From the NCBI RefSeq assembly GCF_025398275.1, contig NZ_JAODOR010000010.1, positions 62,001 through 126,000 of the forward strand: a stretch of 64,000 nt of DNA, given 5' to 3'. The notes under the pieces are model-generated. The model ran no database searches, was not told the origin of the DNA, and saw only the letters and a program-made list of their open reading frames with translations. The first letter of the stretch is position 1. The number at the start of each line of letters is the position of its first letter. Below, in pieces: positions 50,769 to 59,425 of this stretch. Source of the DNA: Microbacterium memoriense (GTDB taxonomy: Bacteria > Actinomycetota > Actinomycetes > Actinomycetales > Microbacteriaceae). The position numbers were made by a program, and so were the translations under genes.

Positions 50769-50996
50769 CGATGCCGGGGCGCGATGGTGGCCGTCGAGTT
50801 CGTCGTCGCGGACACGGGCGAACCGGATGCCGCGCTCGCCGCATCCGTCGCCAAGGCCTGCATCGCCGAGGGCGTGATCGTGGTCACCTGCGGGACGTAC
50901 GGGAACGTCATCCGTTTCCTGCCGCCGCTCACGACGATCCGGATGACGCCCCAGCTGCGCACCGCCCAGGCCGGCTCGAGGTCGCGTACGCGGGGC
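50769..50996 (+). pseudogene. gabT: 4-aminobutyrate aminotransferase (gabT) C-terminal remnant
   Basis: The gap between the kinase stop (50757) and the hydrolase stop (51062) holds codons for RGAMVAVEFV, TGEPDAALAASVAKAC, and EGVIVVTCGTYGNVIRFLPP, the conserved C-terminal domain of GabT. The usual ending LEVAYAG is present but in a different frame (around 50975-50996), so at least one frameshift occurred. The N-terminal 350 or so residues including the PLP lysine are missing. The remaining bases to 51061 show nothing recognisable. Confidence 0.75.
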
Positions 50997-51061
50997 GGGG
51001 GTGGGGGGGATGCCGGGGTCTTCCGCCGCGGGCGGGATTATTTGCGCGGGCGTGACACGGT

Positions 51062-51910
51062 TCAGTCCCGCGCGGGAAATCGTGCGTCGAGCCAGGCGAG
51101 GAGATCGGCGAAGACATCGCCGGCCATCGTCTCGTTGAAGATCTCGTGGCGCGCGCCCGGGTAGACGAGGGTCGTGATGTCGGTGAGTCCCGAGCGAGTG
51201 CGGTAGGCGTCGGCGAGGCGGTGGACACTCCGCGGGCCACCCACCGTGTCATCGCGGCCGACCATCAGGAGCAGCGGCAGGTCCACACCGAGGTCCTTGC
51301 GCGGCTTGCCGATCAGGCGGAGGACGTCGAGCGGCCCGAACAGCTCCGGCAGGGGGGTCGAGGTCGTCAGCGGATCATCGAGGAACGCGCGGTGCACCGC
51401 GGGGTCGGACGACAGCCATTCGGTGCCGAGGGCATCCGGTGCCTTCCACGGCTTGTTGAGGTCGCCGGAGTTGAGCGAGCCGGGCCAGCGTAGCGACGAG
51501 CCGCTCAGGACGACCGCGTCGTACGCGTCCGGATGGTCGTTCACGAGGATCTGGGTGAGGAACGAGCCCCACGAGTGGCCGAGAATGACCAGTGGCACGT
51601 CCGGGTTCTCGGCGCGGATGATCTGCGTGAACTGCCAGACCGCGGCGACCGCCGCGCGATGTCCGCCGGGGCCCAGCCGGCCGAGCTTCGAGAGCTCGCC
51701 GTCGTGCTGACGCACCCCGGTCCGTCCGTGTCCGCGGTGGTCGTCGGCGTACACGGTGTATCCGTCGGCGACGAGACGCTCGATCAGTGCGGCGTAGCGC
51801 CCCGCGTGCTCCCCCACACCGTGGAGGAGTTGGATGACGGCCCGTGGCGAAGCGGCGGGATGGACGTCGTAGACGATCGCGACGCCGTGCGCGTCAGTGA
51901 ACTCGGGCAT
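51062..51910 (-). CDS. alpha/beta hydrolase, monoacylglycerol lipase-like
   Basis: 282 residues from ATG 51910. Motifs: VIQLLHGVGEHAGRYAALIE, YADDHRGHGRTG, nucleophile Ser113 in ILGHSWGSFLTQ, Asp in MVGRDDTVGGPRSVH and His in PGARHEIFNE. This is the monoglyceride lipase/lysophospholipase group (PldB-like). Divergent from the MFS gene at 51977 with 66 bp between. Confidence 0.9.
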   Translation of the reverse strand: MPEFTDAHGVAIVYDVHPAASPRAVIQLLHGVGEHAGRYAALIERLVADGYTVYADDHRGHGRTGVRQHDGELSKLGRLGPGGHRAAVAAVWQFTQIIRAENPDVPLVILGHSWGSFLTQILVNDHPDAYDAVVLSGSSLRWPGSLNSGDLNKPWKAPDALGTEWLSSDPAVHRAFLDDPLTTSTPLPELFGPLDVLRLIGKPRKDLGVDLPLLLMVGRDDTVGGPRSVHRLADAYRTRSGLTDITTLVYPGARHEIFNETMAGDVFADLLAWLDARFPARD

Positions 51911-51956
51911 GACCGCGAGTGTAGAGCACGAAGGAAAGGGGGTAACGATCCGAAAA

Positions 51957-51971
51957 TAGCTAGATAAGCTA
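51957..51971. promoter_or_regulatory. candidate MarR operator upstream of DHA2 exporter
   Basis: TAGCTAGATAAGCTA, arms TAGCT/AGCTA, ending 5 bp before the ATG at 51977. It shares the TTAGC/GCTAA-type half-sites with 53599-53626. The proximity to the ATG and lack of a ribosome-binding site suggest a leaderless message with the -10 box within this site. Confidence 0.6.
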
Positions 51972-51976
51972 ACTAC

Positions 51977-53584
51977 ATGGACATGTCCGCCCGCCGGCGC
52001 TGGTTCGGTCTGGTCTTCATCTCGATCGCGGTCTCGCTGATCATCGTGGACTCGACGATCGTGAACGTCGCGATCCCGTCCATTGTCGACGAACTCGCCA
52101 TCACCTCGACCCAGGTGCAGTGGGTACAGGAGGCCTACACCCTGGTCTTCGCGGCCCTCCTCCTGGTCTTCGGCACCCTCGCCGACCGCTTCGGCAGACG
52201 TCGGATGCTGCTGATCGGCGTCACGATCTTCGCGCTCTCGTCGGTGGTTGCCGCACTCGCACCCACCGGCGCCGCGCTCATCGCCGCGCGGCTCGTGCAG
52301 GGCATCGGCGGTGCAATGGTGCTGCCGACGACCCTGTCGCTGATCAACGCCACCTTCCGCGGCCGAGAGCGCGGCATCGCCTTCGCCGTCTGGGGCTCCA
52401 CGATCGGCGGCATGGCCGCTGTCGGGCCACTCCTCGGCGGATGGTTGACGACGTCCTACTCGTGGCGTTGGGCCTTCGGGATCAATGTCCCCCTCGCCGT
52501 CATCATCATCGTCGGGGTGCTCTGGGCGGTCGCAGAATCACGCGATGAGAACGCACGACGCGTCGACAAGATCGGCGCCGTCCTCTCCGTGATCACGAGC
52601 GCCGCGCTCGTCTTCGCCCTGATCGAGGGCCGCACATACGGGTGGTGGACGACCGCGACGGCGCCCACGATCGGCGACTGGACCTGGCCGTGGGCGATCT
52701 CTCCGATTCCGTTCGCCTTCGCGGTCGCGGCCCTCGGACTCGTCGCCTTCATGACGTGGGGACTGCATCGACAGCGCCAGGGGCGCAGCACGCTCGTGGC
52801 CTTCTCGCTGTTCCGGATCTCGTCGTTCCGGAGCGGCAACATCGCCGCGCTCGTCGTTTCGCTCGGCGAGTTCGGCATCATCCTCTCCCTCCCCCTCTGG
52901 CTGCAGTTCGTCATCGGCTTCGACGCTCTGCAGACCGGATTCGTCCTCCTCGCCCTCGCGGTCGGATCGTTCGTGGCGAGTGGATTCGCCGGCGCGTTCA
53001 GCGGCCGGGTGCGCCCGGTGACGATCGTGCGAGTGGGCATCGCCGCGGAGATCGTCGGTGTCGCCGGACTCGGGTTCGTCATCGCCCCCGACACGATGTG
53101 GGGTGTGCTGCTGCCGTTCCTGTTCGTCTACGGATTCGGCGTGGGGCTCGCCACGGCGCAACTGACCGGCGTCGTCCTCTCCGATGTGCCGGTCGCCGAG
53201 AGCGGGCAGGGGTCCGGAACGCAGTCCACCGCGCGCCAGCTCGGCTCGGCACTCGGCGTCGCGATCCTGGGCACCGTGCTGTTCACGAGCACAGCCGGGA
53301 TCCTCGGCGCACGCCTCGATGACCGAGGCGTCGAACCCGCCGAGCGCGACCAGGTCGTGTCGGCCGTCGTCGACAGTGCGGGCGGCGCGATCGCGGGTCT
53401 CGACCAGGCGGATCCGACGGGCCAGACGGCCGCGGATGCCCGCGCCGCCTTCTCGGAGGGCACGCGCTGGTCCGCGTTCACCGCGGCGGGGTTCCTGACT
53501 CTGGGCCTCGTCGCGACGCTGTCGCTGAGCAATGGCAAGCGCGAGGAGGAGGAGTCCACGCCGGTCGGTGACCGCGCGGACTGA
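51977..53584 (+). CDS. MFS drug exporter, DHA2 (EmrB/QacA, 14-TMS) family
   Basis: 535 residues from ATG 51977. Motif A LLVFGTLADRFGRRRMLLIG, antiporter motif C-like region WGSTIGGMAAVGPLLGGWLT, about 14 hydrophobic spans and a charged C terminus (NGKREEEESTPVGDRAD). It would export lipophilic compounds with proton antiport. The MarR gene at 53634 follows after 49 bp and both promoters carry TAGC-type repeats. Confidence 0.93.
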   Translation: MDMSARRRWFGLVFISIAVSLIIVDSTIVNVAIPSIVDELAITSTQVQWVQEAYTLVFAALLLVFGTLADRFGRRRMLLIGVTIFALSSVVAALAPTGAALIAARLVQGIGGAMVLPTTLSLINATFRGRERGIAFAVWGSTIGGMAAVGPLLGGWLTTSYSWRWAFGINVPLAVIIIVGVLWAVAESRDENARRVDKIGAVLSVITSAALVFALIEGRTYGWWTTATAPTIGDWTWPWAISPIPFAFAVAALGLVAFMTWGLHRQRQGRSTLVAFSLFRISSFRSGNIAALVVSLGEFGIILSLPLWLQFVIGFDALQTGFVLLALAVGSFVASGFAGAFSGRVRPVTIVRVGIAAEIVGVAGLGFVIAPDTMWGVLLPFLFVYGFGVGLATAQLTGVVLSDVPVAESGQGSGTQSTARQLGSALGVAILGTVLFTSTAGILGARLDDRGVEPAERDQVVSAVVDSAGGAIAGLDQADPTGQTAADARAAFSEGTRWSAFTAAGFLTLGLVATLSLSNGKREEEESTPVGDRAD

Positions 53585-53598
53585 TCCACCGACAGATC

Positions 53599-53626
53599 CT
53601 TAGCAGGGCTAATGAGCTATGCTAAG
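53599..53626. promoter_or_regulatory. MarR operator and leaderless promoter of the MarR gene
   Basis: A 28-bp dyad with arms CTTAGCA (53599-53605) and TGCTAAG (53620-53626) encloses a second dyad TTAGC...GCTAA (53600-53612). A -10-like TATGCT (53619-53624) overlaps it, ten bases before ATG 53634, leaving no room for a ribosome-binding site, so the message is probably leaderless and autorepressed. Confidence 0.65.
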
Positions 53627-53633
53627 TATCTGT

Positions 53634-54062
53634 ATGAGTACTCCCGATCTGACTTCTGAAGCATCCGAACTGCGCATGGCGACCTTTCGCCTCGCGCGGC
53701 GCCTCCGGGCCGAGCGCGCCGTCGACTCGATGAGCGACGGGCAGTTCGCCGTCCTCGCGGCCCTCAAAGTGCACGGCGCCCACACGCTCCGCGATCTCGC
53801 CGAACGCGAGCGCGTCACAGCGCCGTCGATGAACCGCACCGTGAACTGCCTCGAGGAGTCGGGGTATCTCACCCGGACTCCGGACGACGTCGATCGCCGC
53901 AAGGTCAACATCGCGCTGACTCCCGAGGGACGCGACGTGGTCGAGGAGACGGTCCGCCGCCGGGACTCATGGCTGGAGGCGGCGCTCGACAGCCTCACTC
54001 CCCAGCAGCGCGGCACGTTGCACGACGCCGCTGCCCTCATGCGGGAGGTGGCGGCCCGGTGA
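53634..54062 (+). CDS. MarR-family transcriptional regulator
   Basis: 142 residues from ATG 53634. Winged helix: LRDLAERERVTAPSMNRTVN (recognition helix), LEESGYLTRTPDDVDRRKVN (wing with DxRxR-type motif) and IALTPEGRDVVEE. It lies between two MFS exporter genes, overlaps the second (GTGA) and probably represses both and itself until it binds an aromatic or lipophilic effector. Confidence 0.93.
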   Translation: MSTPDLTSEASELRMATFRLARRLRAERAVDSMSDGQFAVLAALKVHGAHTLRDLAERERVTAPSMNRTVNCLEESGYLTRTPDDVDRRKVNIALTPEGRDVVEETVRRRDSWLEAALDSLTPQQRGTLHDAAALMREVAAR

Positions 54063-55390
54063 CGCCGATGTTCCGCTCCTTCTCCGTCTTCAATTACCGC
54101 GTCTGGTTCATCGGCGCACTCGTCTCCAACGTCGGCGCGTGGATGCAGGCGACCGCCCTCAGTTGGGTCGTCCTGACCCAACTGACCGACAACGACGCCG
54201 GCGCGATGGGCATCACGATGGCGCTCCAGTTCGCGCCGCCGCTCCTCCTCGTGAGCGTCACCGGGTGGGTCGCCGACCGATTCGACCGGCGGCGGCTCCT
54301 CATGCTGACGCAGGCGGCGCTGCTTCTCCTGGGCGCGGCGATCGGCATCCTGATCCTCAGCGGCGTCATGACCCTGCCGATGATGTACGCGTTCGCGCTC
54401 GGCCTCGGCCTCATCGCCGCGTTCGACAACCCGACACGGCAGGCGTTCGTCTCCGATCTCGTCGACCGCGAGAACGCGTCGAACGCCGTCGCGCTGAACG
54501 CGGCATCCTTCAACGGGGCGCGGATGATCGGCCCCGCCGTCGCCGGAATCGTCATCGTCGCCGTCGGCACCGGCTGGGTCTTCCTGATCAACGCCGTGAC
54601 CTTCCTCGCGATGATCTTCGCGCTCACTCTGATCCGCCAAGACGAGCTCATCCCGCGCGTCCGGGCCTCCGGCGCCTCACGCCTGGCGGACGGGTTCCGC
54701 TATGTCGGTGGACGCCCTGACCTCGTGGTCACGTTCGCGATGGTCTTCCTTCTCGGCGCATTCGGCATGAACTTCCCCATCTTCGCTTCCACGATGGCTC
54801 TGGAATTCGGCCAGGGCGCCGACGGCTACGGGCTCCTGAGCTCGATCCTCGCGATCGGGTCACTGGCCGGGGCGCTACTCGCGGCGCGACGCGATCGTGC
54901 CCGCATCCGCCTCGTGATCGTCGGCACCGGACTGTTCGCCGTCGCCGGAGTCGTCTCGGCGTTCATGCCGAACTACTGGCTCTATGCCCTCACGCTCATG
55001 TTCACCGGGTTCGCGGTCGTCACGACCCTCACCACCGCCAACGGATACGTGCAGACCACGACCGACCCCGCGCTCCGTGGACGTGTGTTGGCGCTGTACA
55101 TGGCGATCCTGATGGGCGGCACCCCGCTCGGCGCGCCGATCGTCGGCTGGGTCGCCGGCGAGTTCGGTCCCCGGGCGGCGATCCTGCTGGGCGCCGTCGC
55201 CGCCGCCGTGGCCTTCGCGATCGGCTTCGGATGGCTGCTGATCTCGGGCCGCCTCCACCGTCACGAAAGCCGCCGCTTCGCGCTGTCGCTCGACGAGACG
55301 CGCCCGATCGACGTGGTCGCACCCGAGGAGTTCAGCGACGAGGTTGCCGGGACGACCCCGATCAGCCTCCCCGAGCCCGCTCGCCGCTGA
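54059..55390 (+). CDS. MFS transporter (EntS/MFS_3-like)
   Basis: 443 residues from GTG 54059. About 12 hydrophobic spans: FNYRVWFIGALVSNVGAWMQ, motif A region VTGWVADRFDRRRLLMLTQA, GLIAAFDNPTRQAFVSDLVD and ARMIGPAVAGIVIVAVGTGW. The family exports siderophores and other small molecules. The C-terminal cytosolic tail (RPIDVVAPEEFSDEVAGTTP) is hydrophilic. Co-transcribed with the MarR gene. Confidence 0.92.
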   Translation: MTPMFRSFSVFNYRVWFIGALVSNVGAWMQATALSWVVLTQLTDNDAGAMGITMALQFAPPLLLVSVTGWVADRFDRRRLLMLTQAALLLLGAAIGILILSGVMTLPMMYAFALGLGLIAAFDNPTRQAFVSDLVDRENASNAVALNAASFNGARMIGPAVAGIVIVAVGTGWVFLINAVTFLAMIFALTLIRQDELIPRVRASGASRLADGFRYVGGRPDLVVTFAMVFLLGAFGMNFPIFASTMALEFGQGADGYGLLSSILAIGSLAGALLAARRDRARIRLVIVGTGLFAVAGVVSAFMPNYWLYALTLMFTGFAVVTTLTTANGYVQTTTDPALRGRVLALYMAILMGGTPLGAPIVGWVAGEFGPRAAILLGAVAAAVAFAIGFGWLLISGRLHRHESRRFALSLDETRPIDVVAPEEFSDEVAGTTPISLPEPARR

Positions 55391-55400
55391 CCCCCGGCAT

Positions 55401-55419
55401 CCCCTCTTGGCTTGAGGGG
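55401..55419. terminator. hairpin after MFS gene, candidate terminator
   Basis: CCCCTC-TTGGCTT-GAGGGG: 6-bp GC-rich stem, 7-base loop, 10 bp after the stop at 55390. No U-tract follows, as is common in high-GC actinobacteria. Confidence 0.5.
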
Positions 55420-55477
55420 GCACTTCGTGCCGCAACCTCGCGAGGATGCGACCACACCTGCCCCCGCAGCGCCGAAA

Positions 55478-55495
55478 GTGGGCATACGCGCCCAC
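55478..55495. terminator. hairpin before the GH2 stop, candidate terminator
   Basis: GTGGGC-ATACGC-GCCCAC: 6-bp perfect stem with 6-base loop, just beyond the GH2 stop (55505) on the minus strand, suited to ending the leftward transcript. Confidence 0.5.
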
Positions 55496-55504
55496 ACAAG
55501 CACG

Positions 55505-57922
55505 TCAGCCGGCGCGCACCTCGACGACGGCGGGTGCGTAGCCCTCGGCCGTCGCAGTCAGCGTGATCGTGCCGGATGCCGTAGCCCGGACGATCGCGAG
55601 AAGCCGCCCGTCGTGGGTCCTGCGGGTCGGGCCCGCGAACGATTCGAGCGTGCGCGCACGCCCCGAGCCGAGGCCGGCGAGCACGCCGGGACCCGTCAGC
55701 GTCACGGTCACCTCGAGGTCGCGGTCGCACACCGCGATTCCGGCAGCATCCGTCAGCGTGATCGGGATGTACGCGAGGCCGGCCGCAGCATCCACCGTCG
55801 ACGCTTCCGCGGTCGCGCGGAGCGCAATCTCACCCGCCGTCCGGAGTGCCGAGCGGCCGATCTCGGCGCCGCCGCGCCGCGCGATCGCGACGAGTTCACC
55901 CGGCTCGTACTCGGTCTCGAAGCGGGCGATCAGCGGACGCGGCGCGCCGACCGGCGCCACACCCAGCGAGCGTCCGTCGAGGAGCAGTTCGATCTCGTCG
56001 GCATCGGCATAGACATCGACCGTGACCGGCGACCCGGGCTCGGCGCCCCAGCTCCACGAGGCGACGGCGTCATCCCACGACCACGGCGTCTTCTCGACGG
56101 GCCTCCCGTGGTGCTCGGGGCGGTGCACGGCGAGAGCGGGGCCAGCCGACAGCCCGAACGCGATCTCGCGGTAGAGCGAGGCGGGCGTCCGGTGCCCGGT
56201 GATGTCGATGTCGCCGCACTGGGCCAACAGGTACGGGAACGGACCGGCCGTGCCGGTGGAACGATAGCCCTCGACATCCGTGTACTCGACCCGCCCGATG
56301 CCCGCCTCGCCGATGTAGTCGAAGCCGGTCCAGGTGAAGTCGCCGATCACATACGGGAAGCGCTGCACGTCGCGCCAGAGATCTGCGATGCGATCGGGGA
56401 ACGTCTCGGAGCCCACGATGATGCGGTTCGGGAACAGCTCACCGTCGAGCTCGTAGCGCGAATCGGCGTAGTTGAAGCCGACGACGTCGAGCACGGCCGC
56501 GGATTCTTCCGTCGAGCGGGTGACGAGCTCCGACGCGTTGGATGCCGCCATCTGCTCGCCCATGCCGGCCATCATCGTGTTGGGATCGGCCTCGGCGAGG
56601 TCCCCCAGGACCTCGGCCATCTTGTCCATGTTCGCCAGGATCCCGTTGATGCCGTTCGTGATGAAACGTGTCGGGTCGAGGCGGCGGAACTCCTCCGCGA
56701 TGCGGCGGCTCCAGGTCGCGCCGTGCGGAGTGCCGAGCTCGAGGATCTCGTTGCCGATCGAATACAGGACCACACTCGGGTGATTGCGGTCCTTCAGGAC
56801 GAGCGCCGCGACGTCGTTCTCCCACTTCTTATCGAACCCCACCGACGCGTCGAACACCGTCTTCGCGCGGGTCCACACGTCGCTGAGCTCATCCATGACG
56901 AGCACGCCGTGCCGGTCGCACGCCTCCAGCAGTGCCCGGCTCGCGGGGTTGTGGGCGCTGCGGATCGCGTTGAACCCGCCCTCCTTGAGCAGGCGCACTT
57001 TGCGGTCCTCGGCATCCGGATGCGTGATCGCACCGAGCGGCCCGTTGTCGTGGTGCACGCACGCTCCGCGCAGGTCGACGGTCTGGCCGTTGACCCGGAG
57101 ACCGTGCACGCCGTCGAGCTGCAGCCGCCGGATGCCGAAGGCCACGGCATCCTCGTCGATCACCGCGTCCCCGTCGCGGAGGGTCATCCGTGCCTCGTAC
57201 CGCACCGGGTTGTCGGGTCCCCAGAGCGCGGGCTCGGCGACCGGAACACGCACGCGCGCGGTGGCCTCGCCCCCCGGCAGCACCGTCACGGGCGCGTCGG
57301 CCTCCGCGGCAACCGTGCCGTCCGGGGCGACGATCTGCCAGGCGAGCCGCAGCGTGCGCGTGTGCCGCGTCGTGTTCTCGACGCGGGTGGCGATCTCGAC
57401 GATCGCGCGCTCCGGGTCGATGTCGTTCGCGACGACCGTGGTTCCGTCGAGGGCGAGGTGGACCGGATCGGCGACGATGAGGTGCACGGGGCGGTAGATG
57501 CCCGCGCCGGTGTACCAGCGGCTGTCGCGATGGGCCCGCGCCTCGACCGTGACCGTGTTGGTCTCGCCGAAGTGGAGGAACGCGTCGGCCTCGACCGTGA
57601 ACGCGGCGTAGCCGTTCGGCTCGTGCGCGGCGAACGCGCCGTTGATGTAGACGACGGCGTCACGGTAGACGCCTTCGAACTCCAGCAGCACGGTCTTCTC
57701 GGCCCACTCGGCCGGCACCTCGAGGTCGCGGGCGTACTCGAAGACACCCCCCGGAATGTAGCCGGAGTGCACACCGCCTTCGTTGTCCGGCGAGCGCGGC
57801 AGATCGCGCAGGGCGTCGTGCGGCACGGCGACGGGGACCGGCGCGGGGACACCGTCGCGGCTCTCGAACGCGGCGAGCTTGCGGGCGATGGTCCACCCGT
57901 CGTGCAGGGAGATACGGATCAC
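55505..57922 (-). CDS. glycoside hydrolase family 2 (beta-galactosidase-like)
   Basis: 805 residues from GTG 57922. N-terminal sugar-binding jelly roll (VFEYARDLEVPAEWAEKTVL, EGVYRDAVVYINGAFAAHEP, WYTGAGIYRPVHLIVADPVH), immunoglobulin-like domain (about 150-265), (beta/alpha)8 domain with RGACVHHDNGPLGA, RSAHNPASRALLEACDRHGV, acid/base Glu392 in YSIGNEILELG and candidate nucleophile Glu506 in IIVGSETFPD, then GDFTWTGFDYIGEAGIGR and C-terminal Ig-like domains. No signal peptide. The anomeric and sugar specificity is uncertain. It is just downstream of the LacI gene that divides it from the rhamnose operon, suggesting a role on rhamnose-containing glycans. Confidence 0.9.
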   Translation of the reverse strand: MIRISLHDGWTIARKLAAFESRDGVPAPVPVAVPHDALRDLPRSPDNEGGVHSGYIPGGVFEYARDLEVPAEWAEKTVLLEFEGVYRDAVVYINGAFAAHEPNGYAAFTVEADAFLHFGETNTVTVEARAHRDSRWYTGAGIYRPVHLIVADPVHLALDGTTVVANDIDPERAIVEIATRVENTTRHTRTLRLAWQIVAPDGTVAAEADAPVTVLPGGEATARVRVPVAEPALWGPDNPVRYEARMTLRDGDAVIDEDAVAFGIRRLQLDGVHGLRVNGQTVDLRGACVHHDNGPLGAITHPDAEDRKVRLLKEGGFNAIRSAHNPASRALLEACDRHGVLVMDELSDVWTRAKTVFDASVGFDKKWENDVAALVLKDRNHPSVVLYSIGNEILELGTPHGATWSRRIAEEFRRLDPTRFITNGINGILANMDKMAEVLGDLAEADPNTMMAGMGEQMAASNASELVTRSTEESAAVLDVVGFNYADSRYELDGELFPNRIIVGSETFPDRIADLWRDVQRFPYVIGDFTWTGFDYIGEAGIGRVEYTDVEGYRSTGTAGPFPYLLAQCGDIDITGHRTPASLYREIAFGLSAGPALAVHRPEHHGRPVEKTPWSWDDAVASWSWGAEPGSPVTVDVYADADEIELLLDGRSLGVAPVGAPRPLIARFETEYEPGELVAIARRGGAEIGRSALRTAGEIALRATAEASTVDAAAGLAYIPITLTDAAGIAVCDRDLEVTVTLTGPGVLAGLGSGRARTLESFAGPTRRTHDGRLLAIVRATASGTITLTATAEGYAPAVVEVRAG

Positions 57923-57938
57923 AGAGAGACTCCGGGTC

Positions 57939-58934
57939 TTAGAGGACGGTGGATGCACGCACGACCAGTTGCGGTCGGAAGCGCACATGGCGTGGGGGCG
58001 AGGTCGGGTCGGCGAGCGCGTCGAAGAGCAGGTCGACGGCACTCGCACCGATCTCACGCGCAGGTTGGCGCACCGACGAGAGCGGCACGACCGTCGACTG
58101 GGCGAAGTCGATGTCGTCGTAGCCGATGAGCGCGAGATCCTGCGGGACGCGAATGCCCCCGAGGATCGCCGTCCCCTGGAGCACCCCGACGGCGAGCAGG
58201 TCGTTGGCGCAGAACACGGCATCCGGTCGCGCGTCGGTCGGCCGAGCGGCGATCGCTTCCCCAGCCTCGCGGCCCCGCAGCACGGTCAGCGCATCGAGCT
58301 CGATGACCTCGAGCGTCGCTCCCGACACCTCCGCGAGCGCTCGACGCGCGCCTTCGAGGCGATCGGCGACCTGCCGAATGGCGAGGGGTCCTCCGACGAA
58401 CGCGATCCGCCGCCGCCCCTGCGCCAGCAGGTGCGCGACCGCGAGCTGCCCGCCTTCGATGTCGTCGACCGCGACCGAGGGCACTTCGCCGCCGGGCAGC
58501 TCACCGTCGACGAGGACGAGCGGGATGCCGGCATCGGTCAGGATGGCCGCGTTCAGGTCGTGCGGGGTGAGCAGCACGCCGTTCACGCGCTGCTCTCGGA
58601 AGAGGTCGAGGTACGCGCCCTCGCGCGCCGGGTCCTGGTCGCTGTTGCCGAGGAGCACCGAGATCCCGGCTGCGGCAGCGCGCTCCTCCGCGCCGCGCGC
58701 GACCTCGGCGAAGAAGGGGTTGGCACTGTCGAGCACGATCAGTCCGATGCTGCGGCTCCGGCCGGCGCGCAGCTGGCGGGCGGCGTCGTTGCGGACGAAT
58801 CCGAGTTCATCGATCGCTGCCTGGACGCGTTCGACGGTCGCGGGCGAGACCTTGTCGCGCCGGTTCAGCACGTTCGAGACCGTGCCGACCGACACGGATG
58901 CCGCGGCTGCGACGTCCTTGATGCTCACTGACAC
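57939..58934 (-). CDS. LacI-family transcriptional regulator of the rhamnose genes
   Basis: 331 residues from GTG 58934 (GGTGAG 6 bp upstream; GTG 58928 and ATG 58985 are also in frame). HTH VSIKDVAAAASVSVGTVSNV; hinge helix LGFVRNDAARQLRAG; sensor domain IGLIVLDSANPFFAEVARGA, NDLLAVGVLQGTAIL and LIGYDDIDFAQSTVVPLSSV. Divergent from rhaM with a double operator (58995-59022) between them. It probably also drives the GH2 gene at 55505, 16 bp downstream. Confidence 0.92.
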   Translation of the reverse strand: MSVSIKDVAAAASVSVGTVSNVLNRRDKVSPATVERVQAAIDELGFVRNDAARQLRAGRSRSIGLIVLDSANPFFAEVARGAEERAAAAGISVLLGNSDQDPAREGAYLDLFREQRVNGVLLTPHDLNAAILTDAGIPLVLVDGELPGGEVPSVAVDDIEGGQLAVAHLLAQGRRRIAFVGGPLAIRQVADRLEGARRALAEVSGATLEVIELDALTVLRGREAGEAIAARPTDARPDAVFCANDLLAVGVLQGTAILGGIRVPQDLALIGYDDIDFAQSTVVPLSSVRQPAREIGASAVDLLFDALADPTSPPRHVRFRPQLVVRASTVL

Positions 58935-58994
58935 TGACTGCTCACCGACTCTGCTCCATTGCTCTTGACGGGTTCCGCATCTCACACTACAGTT

Positions 58995-59022
58995 TGAAAC
59001 GATTCATATCTGGATCGTTTCA
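58995..59022. promoter_or_regulatory. double LacI-type operator between regulator and rhaM
   Basis: TGAAACGATTCA (58995-59006) and TGGATCGTTTCA (59011-59022) form two half-palindromic sites 16 bp apart that together make a larger dyad with 9-bp arms TGAAACGAT and ATCGTTTCA. It sits 38 bp upstream of rhaM. Confidence 0.72.
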
Positions 59023-59059
59023 CGGTGCTCCACCCGCGCGAGCCTCACAGAGGAGTGAC

Positions 59060-59425
59060 ATGCCCCGCGTCGCGTTCGAACTGCAGGTCTCCCCCGACCG
59101 CATCGACGACTACATCGCCCGCCATAGCCCGGTGTGGCCGGAGATGCTGGCCGAGATCGCCGCATCCGGTCGCCGCAACTATTCGATCTTCCTCGGTGCG
59201 GGCGGGCGCCTGTTCGGCTACTACGAAACCGACGACGACGCGGCCGCGCAGGCCTATCTCGCAGCCTCCGAGGTCGCCGCCCGCTGGGAAGCGTCGATGG
59301 CCGAGTTCTTCGTGGGCCTCGACGGCCGGCCCGACCAGACCGACACGGGCCTCACCGAAGTCTTCAACCTGCACGACCAGCTGACGGGCTCCGCCAGCGC
59401 CGACCATGAAAGCGACCGATCGTGA
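59060..59425 (+). CDS. rhaM: L-rhamnose mutarotase
   Basis: 121 residues from ATG 59060 with AGGAG 6 bp upstream. RhaM/YiiL family: VAFELQVSPDRIDDYIARHS (catalytic His region), PVWPEMLAEIAASGRRNYSI, LFGYYETDD and the C-terminal MAEFFVGLDGR. It interconverts the anomers of L-rhamnose for the isomerase. First gene of the rhamnose operon; overlaps rhaI by 4 bp. Confidence 0.92.
   Translation: MPRVAFELQVSPDRIDDYIARHSPVWPEMLAEIAASGRRNYSIFLGAGGRLFGYYETDDDAAAQAYLAASEVAARWEASMAEFFVGLDGRPDQTDTGLTEVFNLHDQLTGSASADHESDRS

Noticed and set aside
55391..55504. Small gene in the gap between the MFS and GH2 genes
   Set aside because: Only short frames without start signals; the two hairpins explain the region better.
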